In this document: piece after piece, positions 54,673 through 63,215 of the stretch
Position numbering within the stretch: position 1 is the stretch's first letter
Layout of the letters: the number at the start of each line of letters is the position of its first letter
Assembly (NCBI RefSeq): GCF_009932335.1
Contig: NZ_BLJF01000001.1
Coordinates: forward strand, 682,001-746,000
DNA length: 64,000 nt
Source: Pseudomonas asiatica
Lineage (GTDB): Bacteria; Pseudomonadota; Gammaproteobacteria; Pseudomonadales; Pseudomonadaceae
Reading direction: 5' to 3'
Notes under the pieces: model-generated
The model's input: the letters and a program-made list of their open reading frames with translations, nothing else
Told to the model about the DNA's origin: nothing
Database searches by the model: none
Translations under genes and position numbers: made by a program

Positions 54673-55758
54673 TCATTTGTAGCTTACGGTAAAGCTCAGT
54701 GCTCCCTCGGCCGAACCTGGCTTCACTATCGGCGAGCTCTGGTAGTAGCGGGCGTAAAAGTCCAGGCGGGTGATGCCGATTTCCACGGGCTTCATGCGCA
54801 CTTCCGCTTGCAGGGGCATGGGGTTGCTTGTGTCGCCGCGCAGCAACTGGATTTCGACCCCGTCGGCGTCCGAGGCGCTGGTCAGGCTGAAGCGCCCTTG
54901 CGCGGGTACGGTGGGTTTCGAACCATCGATACCATCCAGCTCTATGTACACATTGGCGGTACCGGGGAGGGGCGCGCTGGCATCTTTGCAGTCAACGAGG
55001 TTGATGTGGAAGGGGACGGGTTTCGTCGTTGTGCCAACCCCTTTGAAATCATCGGCCTTGTAGTCGCCCAAGTGTACGGGGTCGGCACTGACTGCATCGG
55101 CTTTCAGCGAGCATTGTGCCTGGTTGACTTCCGCTCTCAGGCGATACTCCAGGACCTTGCCCAGGTGATGGATGGACCCATGGAACAGTTCACCGTCGAT
55201 GCGTTGTGTCCCTGAGGCGATCGGGCCTGTCTTGATGAGCCATGCCTGGCCGTACAGCCTGGAAATTCTCAGGTTGAATGGCCCGGCGCTGGCCATGGTG
55301 CCGGTATAAGGGATGGTCGGCCTGCCATGGTCCGGGCGAAAGGTGTTGGGGGCGCTGCCATCGAAAGGGTCGAACAATTCCAAGTACACGCCCACCCCCG
55401 CCACATTGGTCTGCATGACATAGCCGTCGACGTTCCTGCCATCTATAGGTGGCAGGCTGCCAGAAAATACCGGAGCGGTGTTGGGCAAGCGGGCGGTAGG
55501 TATGTCGAGGTCGTTCCAGAAGCAATTGATGACTGCGCCCTCATTGTTTGTCGTGTCCATTGCGCCGCGGGCGATGACGGTACCGACAGGCGCATCGCGT
55601 GGTACCCAGAATGTGCCCATGTCGCGCTCGTAGGTCATGTAGCTGCCGCCCGCATCAAACGCGCAGCCTGCCTGTGCGGCGGTCGTCCATAACCCAAGGG
55701 CCAGGCTGCAACCGGCGAGCCACAGGTTGCGGTCCAGGGTGAGTCTGAGCAGTTTCAT
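54673..55758 (-). CDS. Fimbrial two-domain adhesin/minor pilin (FimH-like layout)
   Basis: The 361-residue exported protein has a signal peptide ending near LWTTAAQA (residue 30), an N-terminal domain of about 180 residues with a Cys pair (GCAFDAG, AVINCFWND) and a C-terminal pilin domain with its own Cys pair (NQAQCSLKAD, NLVDCKD). It ends in a pilin-type strand (GALSFTVSYK). This is the layout of tip adhesins in chaperone-usher pili. Its ATG overlaps the usher stop (ATGA at 55755-55758), showing it is the last gene of the operon. It is intact but depends on a broken usher. Confidence 0.85.
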   Translation of the reverse strand: MKLLRLTLDRNLWLAGCSLALGLWTTAAQAGCAFDAGGSYMTYERDMGTFWVPRDAPVGTVIARGAMDTTNNEGAVINCFWNDLDIPTARLPNTAPVFSGSLPPIDGRNVDGYVMQTNVAGVGVYLELFDPFDGSAPNTFRPDHGRPTIPYTGTMASAGPFNLRISRLYGQAWLIKTGPIASGTQRIDGELFHGSIHHLGKVLEYRLRAEVNQAQCSLKADAVSADPVHLGDYKADDFKGVGTTTKPVPFHINLVDCKDASAPLPGTANVYIELDGIDGSKPTVPAQGRFSLTSASDADGVEIQLLRGDTSNPMPLQAEVRMKPVEIGITRLDFYARYYQSSPIVKPGSAEGALSFTVSYK

Positions 55759-56880
55759 AAAAGAGTTTCCTGGGGTTTTTCGTCAGGCAGGGCTGCGCTT
55801 GCGCCCGCCTGGGGAAGTGGGCAATTCAAGGTTTTCAGGCGGTAACCGCCGTCCTGTTCGAGGGCTTGCGGGTCGATGCTCAGTTGGCAGACGTCGTCAC
55901 CGGCACCGCCCCAGATCACCTGTATCTGCTGGTGACCGGCCCTGCGCGCCGACACCAGGGCCTGGCCTGCCTGGCCGACGACCCCTAGCGTCACGCCATC
56001 GGCATCGACTACCTGGGCACCGAATGGCACGGGGGCGCCATTGGCCTGTAGCAGCGTAAGCACCAGGCGGGATACATGCTCGGCATTGAACGATGCCTTC
56101 ATCACCGCACCGCGCCGTGGCACGACTTGTTGGCTGGCATTGCCAATCACCACCTCTGGTGAAAGGTCGTCGGTCTGCAGCACCAGATTATTGAGCCGGT
56201 AGGGGCGCAGGTACGGGATCAATGCATAGCCTTCGGCATTGGTACGCGCCGCCGGGGTGTTCTGTACACCAACGCCTGGCACGCCGGGTACATGAACCAG
56301 CGCCATGGTTTCCCCCAGATGGCTACCGAAGGCCACACCCTCGTCATGCAGCAGCACGGCACCACTGGCATTCAACGACAGGCTGCGATAATCGCTGGCT
56401 TCGGTATAGCCCATGCCAATACTGGCCTGGCTGCCCTGATAGGCCATGGACAGCGCGGCGCTCTTGCGCCCTTGGTTATCATTGGTCAGTGCGGTGTTGT
56501 AGCTGAGCCGGCTGTCCAGCAAGCCGCCGTTCAGGCTGGCCCGTTCACTGTAGTGGCCATTCTCATGGCGCAGGTCGAAGCTGGCCTGTTGCTGGCGGCG
56601 AAAGTCCAGCGGCAGGTTCAGGCTCAGGCCGAAAGAGCGGCTAGCGTGGTTGCTGGTGTCCAGGGCTTGGGTGGCGAACAGGTTGACCCCCACCTTGCCC
56701 AGTTGCGTGTTGTACTGCAACTGGTACTGGCGGCGCTGGTAATTGGTTTGCCAGTAGGTGTCCTGGGAGAAGGTCAGACTCAGCGAACTGCGGTCACCTA
56801 CGTTCTGGTAGACCGAAGCTTCCAGTCGGCTACGGCGGTTGCCAAGGTACCCCAACGCCAGGCTCAATGCGGTGGGCGCT
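55755..56880 (-). pseudogene. Fimbrial usher, C-terminal remnant (5' half missing)
   Basis: About 370 codons match the second half of a FimD/PapC-type outer-membrane usher: the barrel (YQNVGDRSSLSLTFSQDTYW, NLFATQALDTSNHASRSFGL), then the C-terminal plug-like domains (VPRRGAVMKASFNAEHVSRL). Ushers are about 830 residues, so some 460 N-terminal residues including signal, N-domain and plug are absent. From about 56880 upwards the minus-strand reading becomes antisense to an autotransporter and loses usher character. The exact junction is uncertain by some tens of bases. Without its N-terminus it cannot assemble pili. Confidence 0.85.
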
Positions 56881-56883
56881 TCA

Positions 56884-58881
56884 ATGAATGATGTTGCTGT
56901 CGGTACTGGTGCGCACCTGAACATGCAAGCCAGCACGATCGAGGCCCAACGGGCGGATGGTGTCGATCTGGTGGCGGGCGCCTCTGCCAGCATCGCCGGC
57001 AACTCTCGGGTGGTCAGTGACCGCTTTGGCTTACGCTTGCAGCATGATGGCAGCACAGGTGCTTCGGCCTTGGTCTCCGACAGCCATGTCGAGGGTGGCA
57101 GGGCCGGGGCTCTGGTGTCCGCCGCATCACGTCTGGTGCTGCAGGGCAGCACGCTGGTTGGCAACGGCACGGCACCGGCAGCCCAGTTGTTTGGCAACGC
57201 CGAGCTTTCGGCACAGGGCAGCTCGGTGGTTGGCGCCACTGACGGCTTGCTGGTACTTGCCGACCCCACGTTCTCGGGGGCCGCCAGGATCAACTTGGTT
57301 GGCTCGCGGGTCGAGGGCCAGGATGGTTCGGCGATTGTCGTGGGGCACTCCCTGATCGGCCCGACCAAGGCGGACATCGTCGTTGCCAGTGGTTCGAGCC
57401 TGGTGGCGAGCAACGGTAACCTGCTTGAAGTGGTGGGAGGGTCCGAGGCCACCATGACTGTGGACAATAGCCACCTGGTAGGGGATGTACGGGTCGAGGC
57501 AGGTTCCAGTGCGGCCCTGATCCTGGACAATCAGGCCAGCCTGACCGGGCACCTGGAGAACGTGGCCGGTTTGACTTTGAACAACCAGGCGCGCTGGAAC
57601 ATGGTACAGAGCAGTCAGGTTGGCAGCCTGGCCATGAATGGTGGCGTGGTCCGTTTCGGTGAGCCAGGGCAGTACCAGCGCTTGACGCTGGGTACGCTGG
57701 CCGGTAGCGGTACCTTCATCATGGATGCTGACTTCACAACCGGTGCGACAGACTTCCTTGAAGTAGGCAACGCTACCGGTAGCCATAGCCTGCTGGTGGG
57801 TAGCAGTGGTGCGGACCCCGTGAGTGAGAACGCCCTTCACCTGGTGCATGCGGCAGCAGGTGATGCCAGCTTCTCTCTGGTTAATGGCCCGGTGGATCTC
57901 GGTGCATTTTCCTACGAGTTGGTACAGCGTGGTAACGATTGGTTCCTTGATGGTACGCGTAAAGTGATCAGCCCTGGCACTGCATCGGTGCTGGCGCTGT
58001 TCAATACCGCGCCCACCGTTTGGTACGGTGAATTGACCACCTTGCGCAGCCGTATGGGCGAATTACGCCTGGATGAGCGCAAGGCAGGGGGATGGGCGAG
58101 GGCTTATGGCAACAAGTACCAGGTTTCGGACAATGCGGGCAGCCCCTACAGCCAGGTGCAGCGTGGGTTCTCGATCGGGGTTGATGCGCCACTTCCATTC
58201 GGTGACGGCCAGTGGCTGGCCGGTGTAATGGCGGGCCACAGCTCATCTGACCTGGACCTGATTCGCGGCAGCTCCGCTGAGGTCAAGAGCTATTATCTGG
58301 GGCTTTACGCCACCTGGCTCGATGCACAAAGTGGCTACTACTTCGATGGTGTGATGAAGGCCAACCGTTTCGATAACAGTGCCAAGGTTGCTCTCAGTGA
58401 TGGCCAGCGCAGCAAAGGTGACTATGACAACCTGGGCCTGGGCATGTCCGCAGAGTTCGGGCGCAACATCGACCTGGGACAGGGTTACTTTGTCGAGCCC
58501 TACACCCAATGGGCCATGGTCACGATCCAGGGTAAGGATTATCACCTGGACAATGGCCTGAAGGCTCAGGGTGACGATACCCGTTCGCTGCTTGGAAAGG
58601 CCGGGGCAACAGTGGGGCGTACCGTGCAGCTTGGCAAAGGGCGGCAGGTGCAGCCCTACGTACGTCTTGCCTACGCCCACGAATTCGTCGGCAGCAATGA
58701 GGTCAAGGTCAACGACAATCGGTTCGATAACGATCTGTCGGGCTCGCGCGCCGAATTCGGCATGGGTGTCGCCATCAGTTTGAACGAGCGCATGCAACTG
58801 CATGCCGATTTCGATTACGCCAACGGAGAAAAGATCGAGCAGCCGTGGGGGGCTAATGTCGGGTTCCGGTACAGCTGGTGA
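56884..58881 (+). pseudogene. Pertactin-type autotransporter, 5'-truncated
   Basis: About 665 codons show a beta-helix passenger with repeating G/S/N-rich strands, then the autotransporter beta-barrel of about 285 residues. The barrel contains WARAYGNKYQVSDN and ends VGFRYSW (aromatic last residue). No signal peptide, RBS or start codon is evident: the frame runs open from the junction with the usher remnant, and the first ATG is 56884. The missing 5' part would hold the signal peptide and early passenger. It is best called a truncated gene unless a start outside the frame is used. Confidence 0.82.
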
Positions 58882-58890
58882 TCACTAAGG

Positions 58891-58916
58891 AAGGAAGGCC
58901 TCGGCCTTCCTTTTTT
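58891..58916 (+). terminator. Terminator after the autotransporter
   Basis: aaggaaggcc/ggccttcctt arms (10 bp) with a 2-nt loop, followed by tttt. Confidence 0.85.
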
Positions 58917-58943
58917 GTGGGTCGGATTCAAAGAGGAGGTGAT

Positions 58944-60440
58944 ATGTACATCAAACCCGCGGGCTTTCTGTTCTGGCTGCAAAAGAAGTTAGCGAGCCTG
59001 TTTCGCAAGCGCCTGCTCGACCCTCCTTCTGCGCCGGCGGCGCTCGCGAACATCCCTGAGGGTGAGCTGAATTTGTTGCCGGTTGCGGCCCTTGGCCGGC
59101 CGTTGAGGATCGACGTGCCCATCTGGCAAGAGTCCAACCCGATGCCTGGTCTTCCAGAGGTATTGACGCTGTACTGGAACGGAGTGGCGGTTGGTGAGCC
59201 AAAGCGTTGGGAGGATAAGATTCCCGAGGACGATCTTTTCGTGGAAGCCCCTGTAGCAGTGCTGCTGCACGGCACCCAGGAAGTCACTTATGAAGTGTAT
59301 GGGTTCAATGGTGTTGTCACACACTCCAGTCCGCTGACCCTTACGATTGACACCGTCCCCCCGGTACTCGGCGGCGATGAGGGGCTTTTGCTGTTTGATG
59401 AGGAAGTCGGGCGCGAGGGGGTGACGGCGCGCTATCTGGAAAAACATGAAGATCGCTTACTCGCTGAGGTACCTGTTTACCAGAAGGTTGCGGTAGGCGA
59501 TGTAATTATCTACTACTGGGACGATCGCCCCTTTGCCAATGACAAGCTTGGCGAATATACGATTAACAGGCAGGACACTTCTCAGCCGATTTTCCTGCCG
59601 ATCGAAGGCGACGATATAAGATCGCGAGGCGATGGTGAGCGCTATGTCCACTATCAGATACGTGACCGCGCGGGCAATCTCAGCGCCCGGTCCAGGCCTG
59701 TGCCGTTGCAGATAGCTGCCGCTCCAATTCCCCGGACCTTGCCTTGGCTTGAAATACCCCAGGCAACAGGCTCTGGAGAAGCGTTGTCGTTGCAGTTGAA
59801 TGACTACCGGCCTCCGATGGTGGTCATCGTTCCCGAAGAGGCCGTGATTTATCCGGAGGAGCGGGTGACCGTCATTTGGGGAGAGCCAGGTGATGCGGGT
59901 TATTTCACAACATCCGAAGTGTTGCCGGGTACAGATAAACGGTTCTTGATCCCTGAGAAGAATTTGCTGGCTTACAGTAACCAGATACTCAAGGTTTCAT
60001 ACAAGGTTGATGACGGCATCGATGAGTTTCCCTCCACCCCGCGCAATCTCAAAGTCACGGCTCTCACAGAAAAACTGCCTCTTATCGAACTGATAGGTGT
60101 CATCGGCGATGGCTTCAGTCTAGCAAGTGCACCGGCCAAGGTGCCCGTACAGCTGGCTCCGTGGCGATTGATTGCGGTTGGGCAGCGCATCAGTATCTGG
60201 GTGACGGGGGTGTTGCAGAGCGGTGCCGAGGCTGGACCGCATCATGTCCTGACCGCGCATGCCATAAACGAAATGCAGGTGCGTCAGGGCGTTGGGGCAA
60301 ACCAGGACGTCACCGTGCCGAAGACGTTTCTCGCCACCCTCAAACGTGACGCCCAGTTCACCCTGCATGTGCAGGTGAGTTTCGATGACGGGGCGCATTG
60401 GGTCGACTTCCCGGAATATCACCCTGTGCTGAGAGCCTGA
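58944..60440 (+). CDS. Ig-like-repeat protein of unknown function
   Basis: This 498-residue protein has no signal peptide. After a basic/hydrophobic lead (AGFLFWLQKKLASLFRKRLL) it shows about four beta-sandwich-like segments of 100-130 residues with recurring elements (VGDVIIYYWDD, ERVTVIWGEPGD, VGQRISIWVTG). Similar repeats occur in large Pseudomonas proteins of unknown role. ATG 58944 has an excellent site (agaggaggtgat). The stop lies 6 bp from the chaperone stop, convergent. The lack of export signal means it is either cytoplasmic or exported by an unrecognised route. Confidence 0.7.
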   Translation: MYIKPAGFLFWLQKKLASLFRKRLLDPPSAPAALANIPEGELNLLPVAALGRPLRIDVPIWQESNPMPGLPEVLTLYWNGVAVGEPKRWEDKIPEDDLFVEAPVAVLLHGTQEVTYEVYGFNGVVTHSSPLTLTIDTVPPVLGGDEGLLLFDEEVGREGVTARYLEKHEDRLLAEVPVYQKVAVGDVIIYYWDDRPFANDKLGEYTINRQDTSQPIFLPIEGDDIRSRGDGERYVHYQIRDRAGNLSARSRPVPLQIAAAPIPRTLPWLEIPQATGSGEALSLQLNDYRPPMVVIVPEEAVIYPEERVTVIWGEPGDAGYFTTSEVLPGTDKRFLIPEKNLLAYSNQILKVSYKVDDGIDEFPSTPRNLKVTALTEKLPLIELIGVIGDGFSLASAPAKVPVQLAPWRLIAVGQRISIWVTGVLQSGAEAGPHHVLTAHAINEMQVRQGVGANQDVTVPKTFLATLKRDAQFTLHVQVSFDDGAHWVDFPEYHPVLRA

Positions 60441-60446
60441 TCAGGC

Positions 60447-61193
60447 TCATGAGCGCCTTGCCGGGCTGGACATTGCTGGCGTTATGGCGCCGTAGTCATT
60501 GATGGTGGTGAAATCGACCTTCAGGTTGCCCTGGGCTGACAGTGTTTTCAGCGGATAGGTTTGCCTACCCAGCGGGATGGCCATTTTCCTGGCATCGATT
60601 TTTTCGCTGCCCTTGGGGCTGATGAGGGTCAGCTGGTTGAAGGTGAAGTAGTAGGGAGAAGGGTTGTCCACCACCAGGTGCGGCTTGCCGTCTATGGATT
60701 GCACGGACCAAGTGAGGTTTTTTAGATGATTCTGTGGGCGACCCTTTAGCTGGCTGGGGCGGAAGAAAACCTTGATGCGTGTGCGCAGGGCGATGTTCAG
60801 CACATTGTCAGGTTTATCGTTGGCTTGCGGGATTTCCTGCAGGTTGAAGAAGAACAGTGACTCGCGGTCTTTTGGCAAGTCATTCGGCAGGCGGTTGAGC
60901 TGCACGGTCTGCTCGCTGCCCGGGTCGATGCGGAATAGCGCTGGCGAGGCAATCAAGGGGACCGCAGTGGTGCTGTCATCGGCTTCAGTATTGATCCAGG
61001 CTTGTGCGGCATAAGCCCGGTTGCTTGGGTTGGCCACGACGATGCTGGTGCTTTGTCGGTCACTGGGTTGGATGATACGGGTGGAGCTGATGGTCAGGGC
61101 GGCATTGGCGCTGAAGGGGGCGAGCAGGAGCATGCAGATGGCCAGGGCATAGGCCGAGGTCAGGTTGAACTTGCTTGAAGTCGGATGGCGCAT
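60447..61193 (-). CDS. Periplasmic fimbrial chaperone (PapD-like)
   Basis: This 248-residue exported protein has a signal peptide (LAICMLLLAPFSANA, cleavage near residue 32), a first Ig-like domain with the chaperone signature RESLFFFNLQEIP and a second domain. It would stabilise pilin subunits by donor-strand complementation. The gene is 64 bp downstream of the pilin and intact, but the usher that should follow is missing its 5' half and lies 3.6 kb away on the same strand. Confidence 0.92.
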   Translation of the reverse strand: MRHPTSSKFNLTSAYALAICMLLLAPFSANAALTISSTRIIQPSDRQSTSIVVANPSNRAYAAQAWINTEADDSTTAVPLIASPALFRIDPGSEQTVQLNRLPNDLPKDRESLFFFNLQEIPQANDKPDNVLNIALRTRIKVFFRPSQLKGRPQNHLKNLTWSVQSIDGKPHLVVDNPSPYYFTFNQLTLISPKGSEKIDARKMAIPLGRQTYPLKTLSAQGNLKVDFTTINDYGAITPAMSSPARRS

Positions 61194-61256
61194 GGGGAGT
61201 CTCTACAGGGGTCGTTGCATGCGCCCCAGGCCCTGATCGAGCCTGGGGGCTTGTTG

Positions 61257-61799
61257 CTACTTGAGCGCGAACGTGTATTCGACCAGGACGTTTGCGTGGC
61301 CAGGCTCTACGGTGTTGGCGGTGGACTCGTAGTGTGCAAAGAAGTCCATCTCCGAGGGCAGGGTATCGTCGAGCGGATACGCGATGGATTCCTTATTGGG
61401 CTCCACGTAGTTTTGTGCTCTATCCAGGATGGCAAGCGCTATTCCTTTCGCGGCATCCGGGTCGATTCTGTCAAGGCCATATAGCTTTGTACCTGCTGTA
61501 TCGTAAACGGGCTTGTACGTGACATAGCCATCTTGAGTGCCGACCACACAGCCGGCACCTGGCGTGACCTTCAAGGCGAAACGAACCAGCTTGGACTTGC
61601 TACCTGTAGCTGGGAAGTCCTCCGCTCGCAGGCTGCCCATTTCAAGCCTGGGGATGCTGGTTCCGGTTCCTGGGATGACCAGGTCGATAGGGCAGGTACC
61701 ACCGGGTTTGATCGAGCCGGCGAAGGTGATCGTGCCTGTATCTGCAAATGCTGTGCTGCTTGCCAGGCCAAAGGCGATGGCGAGAAGGGTTTTTTTCAT
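61257..61799 (-). CDS. Fimbrial major subunit (type 1-like pilin)
   Basis: This 180-residue exported pilin has a signal peptide (LLAIAFGLASSTAFA), a conserved Cys pair (GGTCPIDLV and GAGCVVGTQ) and a C-terminal strand ending VEYTFALK. It is the first gene of a chaperone-usher operon read on the minus strand. ATG 61799 follows aggatcagaaa. The gap upstream (61800-61961) must carry the operon promoter; no clear boxes were identified. Confidence 0.9.
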   Translation of the reverse strand: MKKTLLAIAFGLASSTAFADTGTITFAGSIKPGGTCPIDLVIPGTGTSIPRLEMGSLRAEDFPATGSKSKLVRFALKVTPGAGCVVGTQDGYVTYKPVYDTAGTKLYGLDRIDPDAAKGIALAILDRAQNYVEPNKESIAYPLDDTLPSEMDFFAHYESTANTVEPGHANVLVEYTFALK

Positions 61800-61961
61800 T
61801 TTCTGATCCTGGGGGCGAAAAAACGGGCCGAACAGACAAAAACTGTTCGGCGTGCAGGATAGAAAGGGGGGCGGGGTGAAGCTGTAGGCGAAGTCTACCT
61901 TTGGTGAGGTAATTGGAGACATTGCAAGGCGCGCTCGCAAGCGTGTGATGTGCTGTGCATA

Positions 61962-62375
61962 TCAGTGCTGGGTATTGTCGCCATGAGCTTGGCTCATCAA
62001 TCGCTTCTGCTGGTGCCAGTCGAACGCTTCGCCGCTCTGCTCGGCTTCGTAACGACGTTCTTCCAGCTGCTGGTACAGGTCCAGCTCTTCGTCGGGCATG
62101 TAGTGCAGGCAGTCACCCCCGAAGAACCACAGCAGGTCGCGTGGCACCAGGTGGGCGATTTGCGGGTAGCGCTGGATCACCTGGCAGATCAGGTCCTGGC
62201 CCAGGTACTGGCTTTCCAGCGGGTCCTGCGGTAGCAGGGTCAGCAATTCGTCGAAACGCTCGAGAAACAGGGTGTGGCTTTCCTCCGGTACCTGCTCGGC
62301 TTCACCCAGAGCCACCAGAATGGTACGCAGGTGGTTCAGCAGTTGCAGGTGGTATTCCAGGTGGGGGTTGGCCAT
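61962..62375 (-). CDS. PA2817-family conserved protein
   Basis: This 137-residue acidic helical protein resembles a family seen next to fadE in pseudomonads. It contains the segment RDLLWFFGGDCLHYMPDEEL and a helical C-terminus. No catalytic motif is known. ATG 62375 follows ggaccgccccc and is taken over a longer reading that lacks conservation-like features. Confidence 0.7.
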   Translation of the reverse strand: MANPHLEYHLQLLNHLRTILVALGEAEQVPEESHTLFLERFDELLTLLPQDPLESQYLGQDLICQVIQRYPQIAHLVPRDLLWFFGGDCLHYMPDEELDLYQQLEERRYEAEQSGEAFDWHQQKRLMSQAHGDNTQH

Positions 62376-62648
62376 GGGGGCGGTCCTCGGGGTAGTTGAA
62401 ACGGGGGCGGAGTATACGCCGGTTGAGGGCGGGTTGGGGACGGTGGTGGCTGCTCCGCTCCATTGCGCCTTGTGATTACCCGATGCGGCATGGTCGGCGA
62501 GCACCGCGTGCGAACCATGGACCTGTCAATTCTGCCAGGTGCGCACGCACGGGTATTGATCTAGATTCAAGCCCACACAATGACACTGCACCGTTGCTGG
62601 CGGTGATAGGCGTTCAGGGCACTCAATCTTCCACGCGAGGTGCGTATC

Positions 62649-63083
62649 ATGGAAAAGGGCAACACCCCGGCACAGAACGGTGCCATCATCTTCTGGCACG
62701 AGTCCAACGTCAGCCATGGCCTGACCTTGCCAGCAGAGGGCAGTGGCGAAAGGGCCAACAAGACGGTTGATGCGACCAACAGCGGTATTGCGATGAGCGA
62801 CATCCCTTCTGCCTCGACCATTACGTTGAAGTATAGAAAGGCCCCAGACGATTGGGTTGTGCACTCATCCATCACATTCTTGACCACTCACAGGCCAGCG
62901 TCGCTCGACCGGACCCAATACAGCTATCTGCAGGGAACCTATTCCGTTGGCGACTTCGTCAGCGAAGGCCTGGGCCTGAAGGTGATTGCCAAAACGGGCT
63001 CAGCTCTCCTCCAGGCTGATATGAAAGCGAACCATCAAATAGATTGTGAAGTTCAGCTTTCCAAGTTCCCACCCAGTGCCTGA
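62649..63083 (+). CDS. Hypothetical protein, no recognised family
   Basis: The 144-residue ORF has no signal peptide, one Cys near the C-terminus (IDCEVQL) and a beta-rich, moderately polar sequence with motifs such as GAIIFWHESNVSHGLTLPAE. ATG 62649 is preceded by a gaggtg site; GTG 62640 is possible. It runs opposite to its minus-strand neighbours, and its base composition is more A/T-rich than theirs. The 273 bp upstream hold no other recognisable feature. It may be a cytoplasmic beta-sandwich protein or an acquired orphan. Confidence 0.55.
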   Translation: MEKGNTPAQNGAIIFWHESNVSHGLTLPAEGSGERANKTVDATNSGIAMSDIPSASTITLKYRKAPDDWVVHSSITFLTTHRPASLDRTQYSYLQGTYSVGDFVSEGLGLKVIAKTGSALLQADMKANHQIDCEVQLSKFPPSA

Positions 63084-63146
63084 GCAGCCCTCAGGCACAC
63101 GCGCTGTATTACGTGTTGCCAAGGTGTGGGACATTTCCCAAGAGAC

Positions 63147-63190
63147 GGGGCCGCTTTGCGCCCCGTCGAAACACAAGACCGCTGTACTCC
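63147..63190. repeat. Decayed REP type C element
   Basis: ggggccgctttgcgccccgt followed by aacacaagaccgctgt. The core is altered from cgacacaaggccgctcct at several positions, so this copy is degenerating. Confidence 0.65.
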
Positions 63191-63215
63191 AAAATCGCGT
63201 CTGGCAATCAGCAGG

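Noticed and set aside
57000-57530. Upper part of the long minus-strand ORF ending at 55755
   Set aside because: Usher similarity ends near 56880; beyond that it is antisense to the autotransporter passenger and rich in S/T/P.
56880-60446. Insertion sequence or phage element as the cause of the fimbrial split
   Set aside because: No transposase, integrase, terminal inverted repeat or target duplication was visible at either edge.
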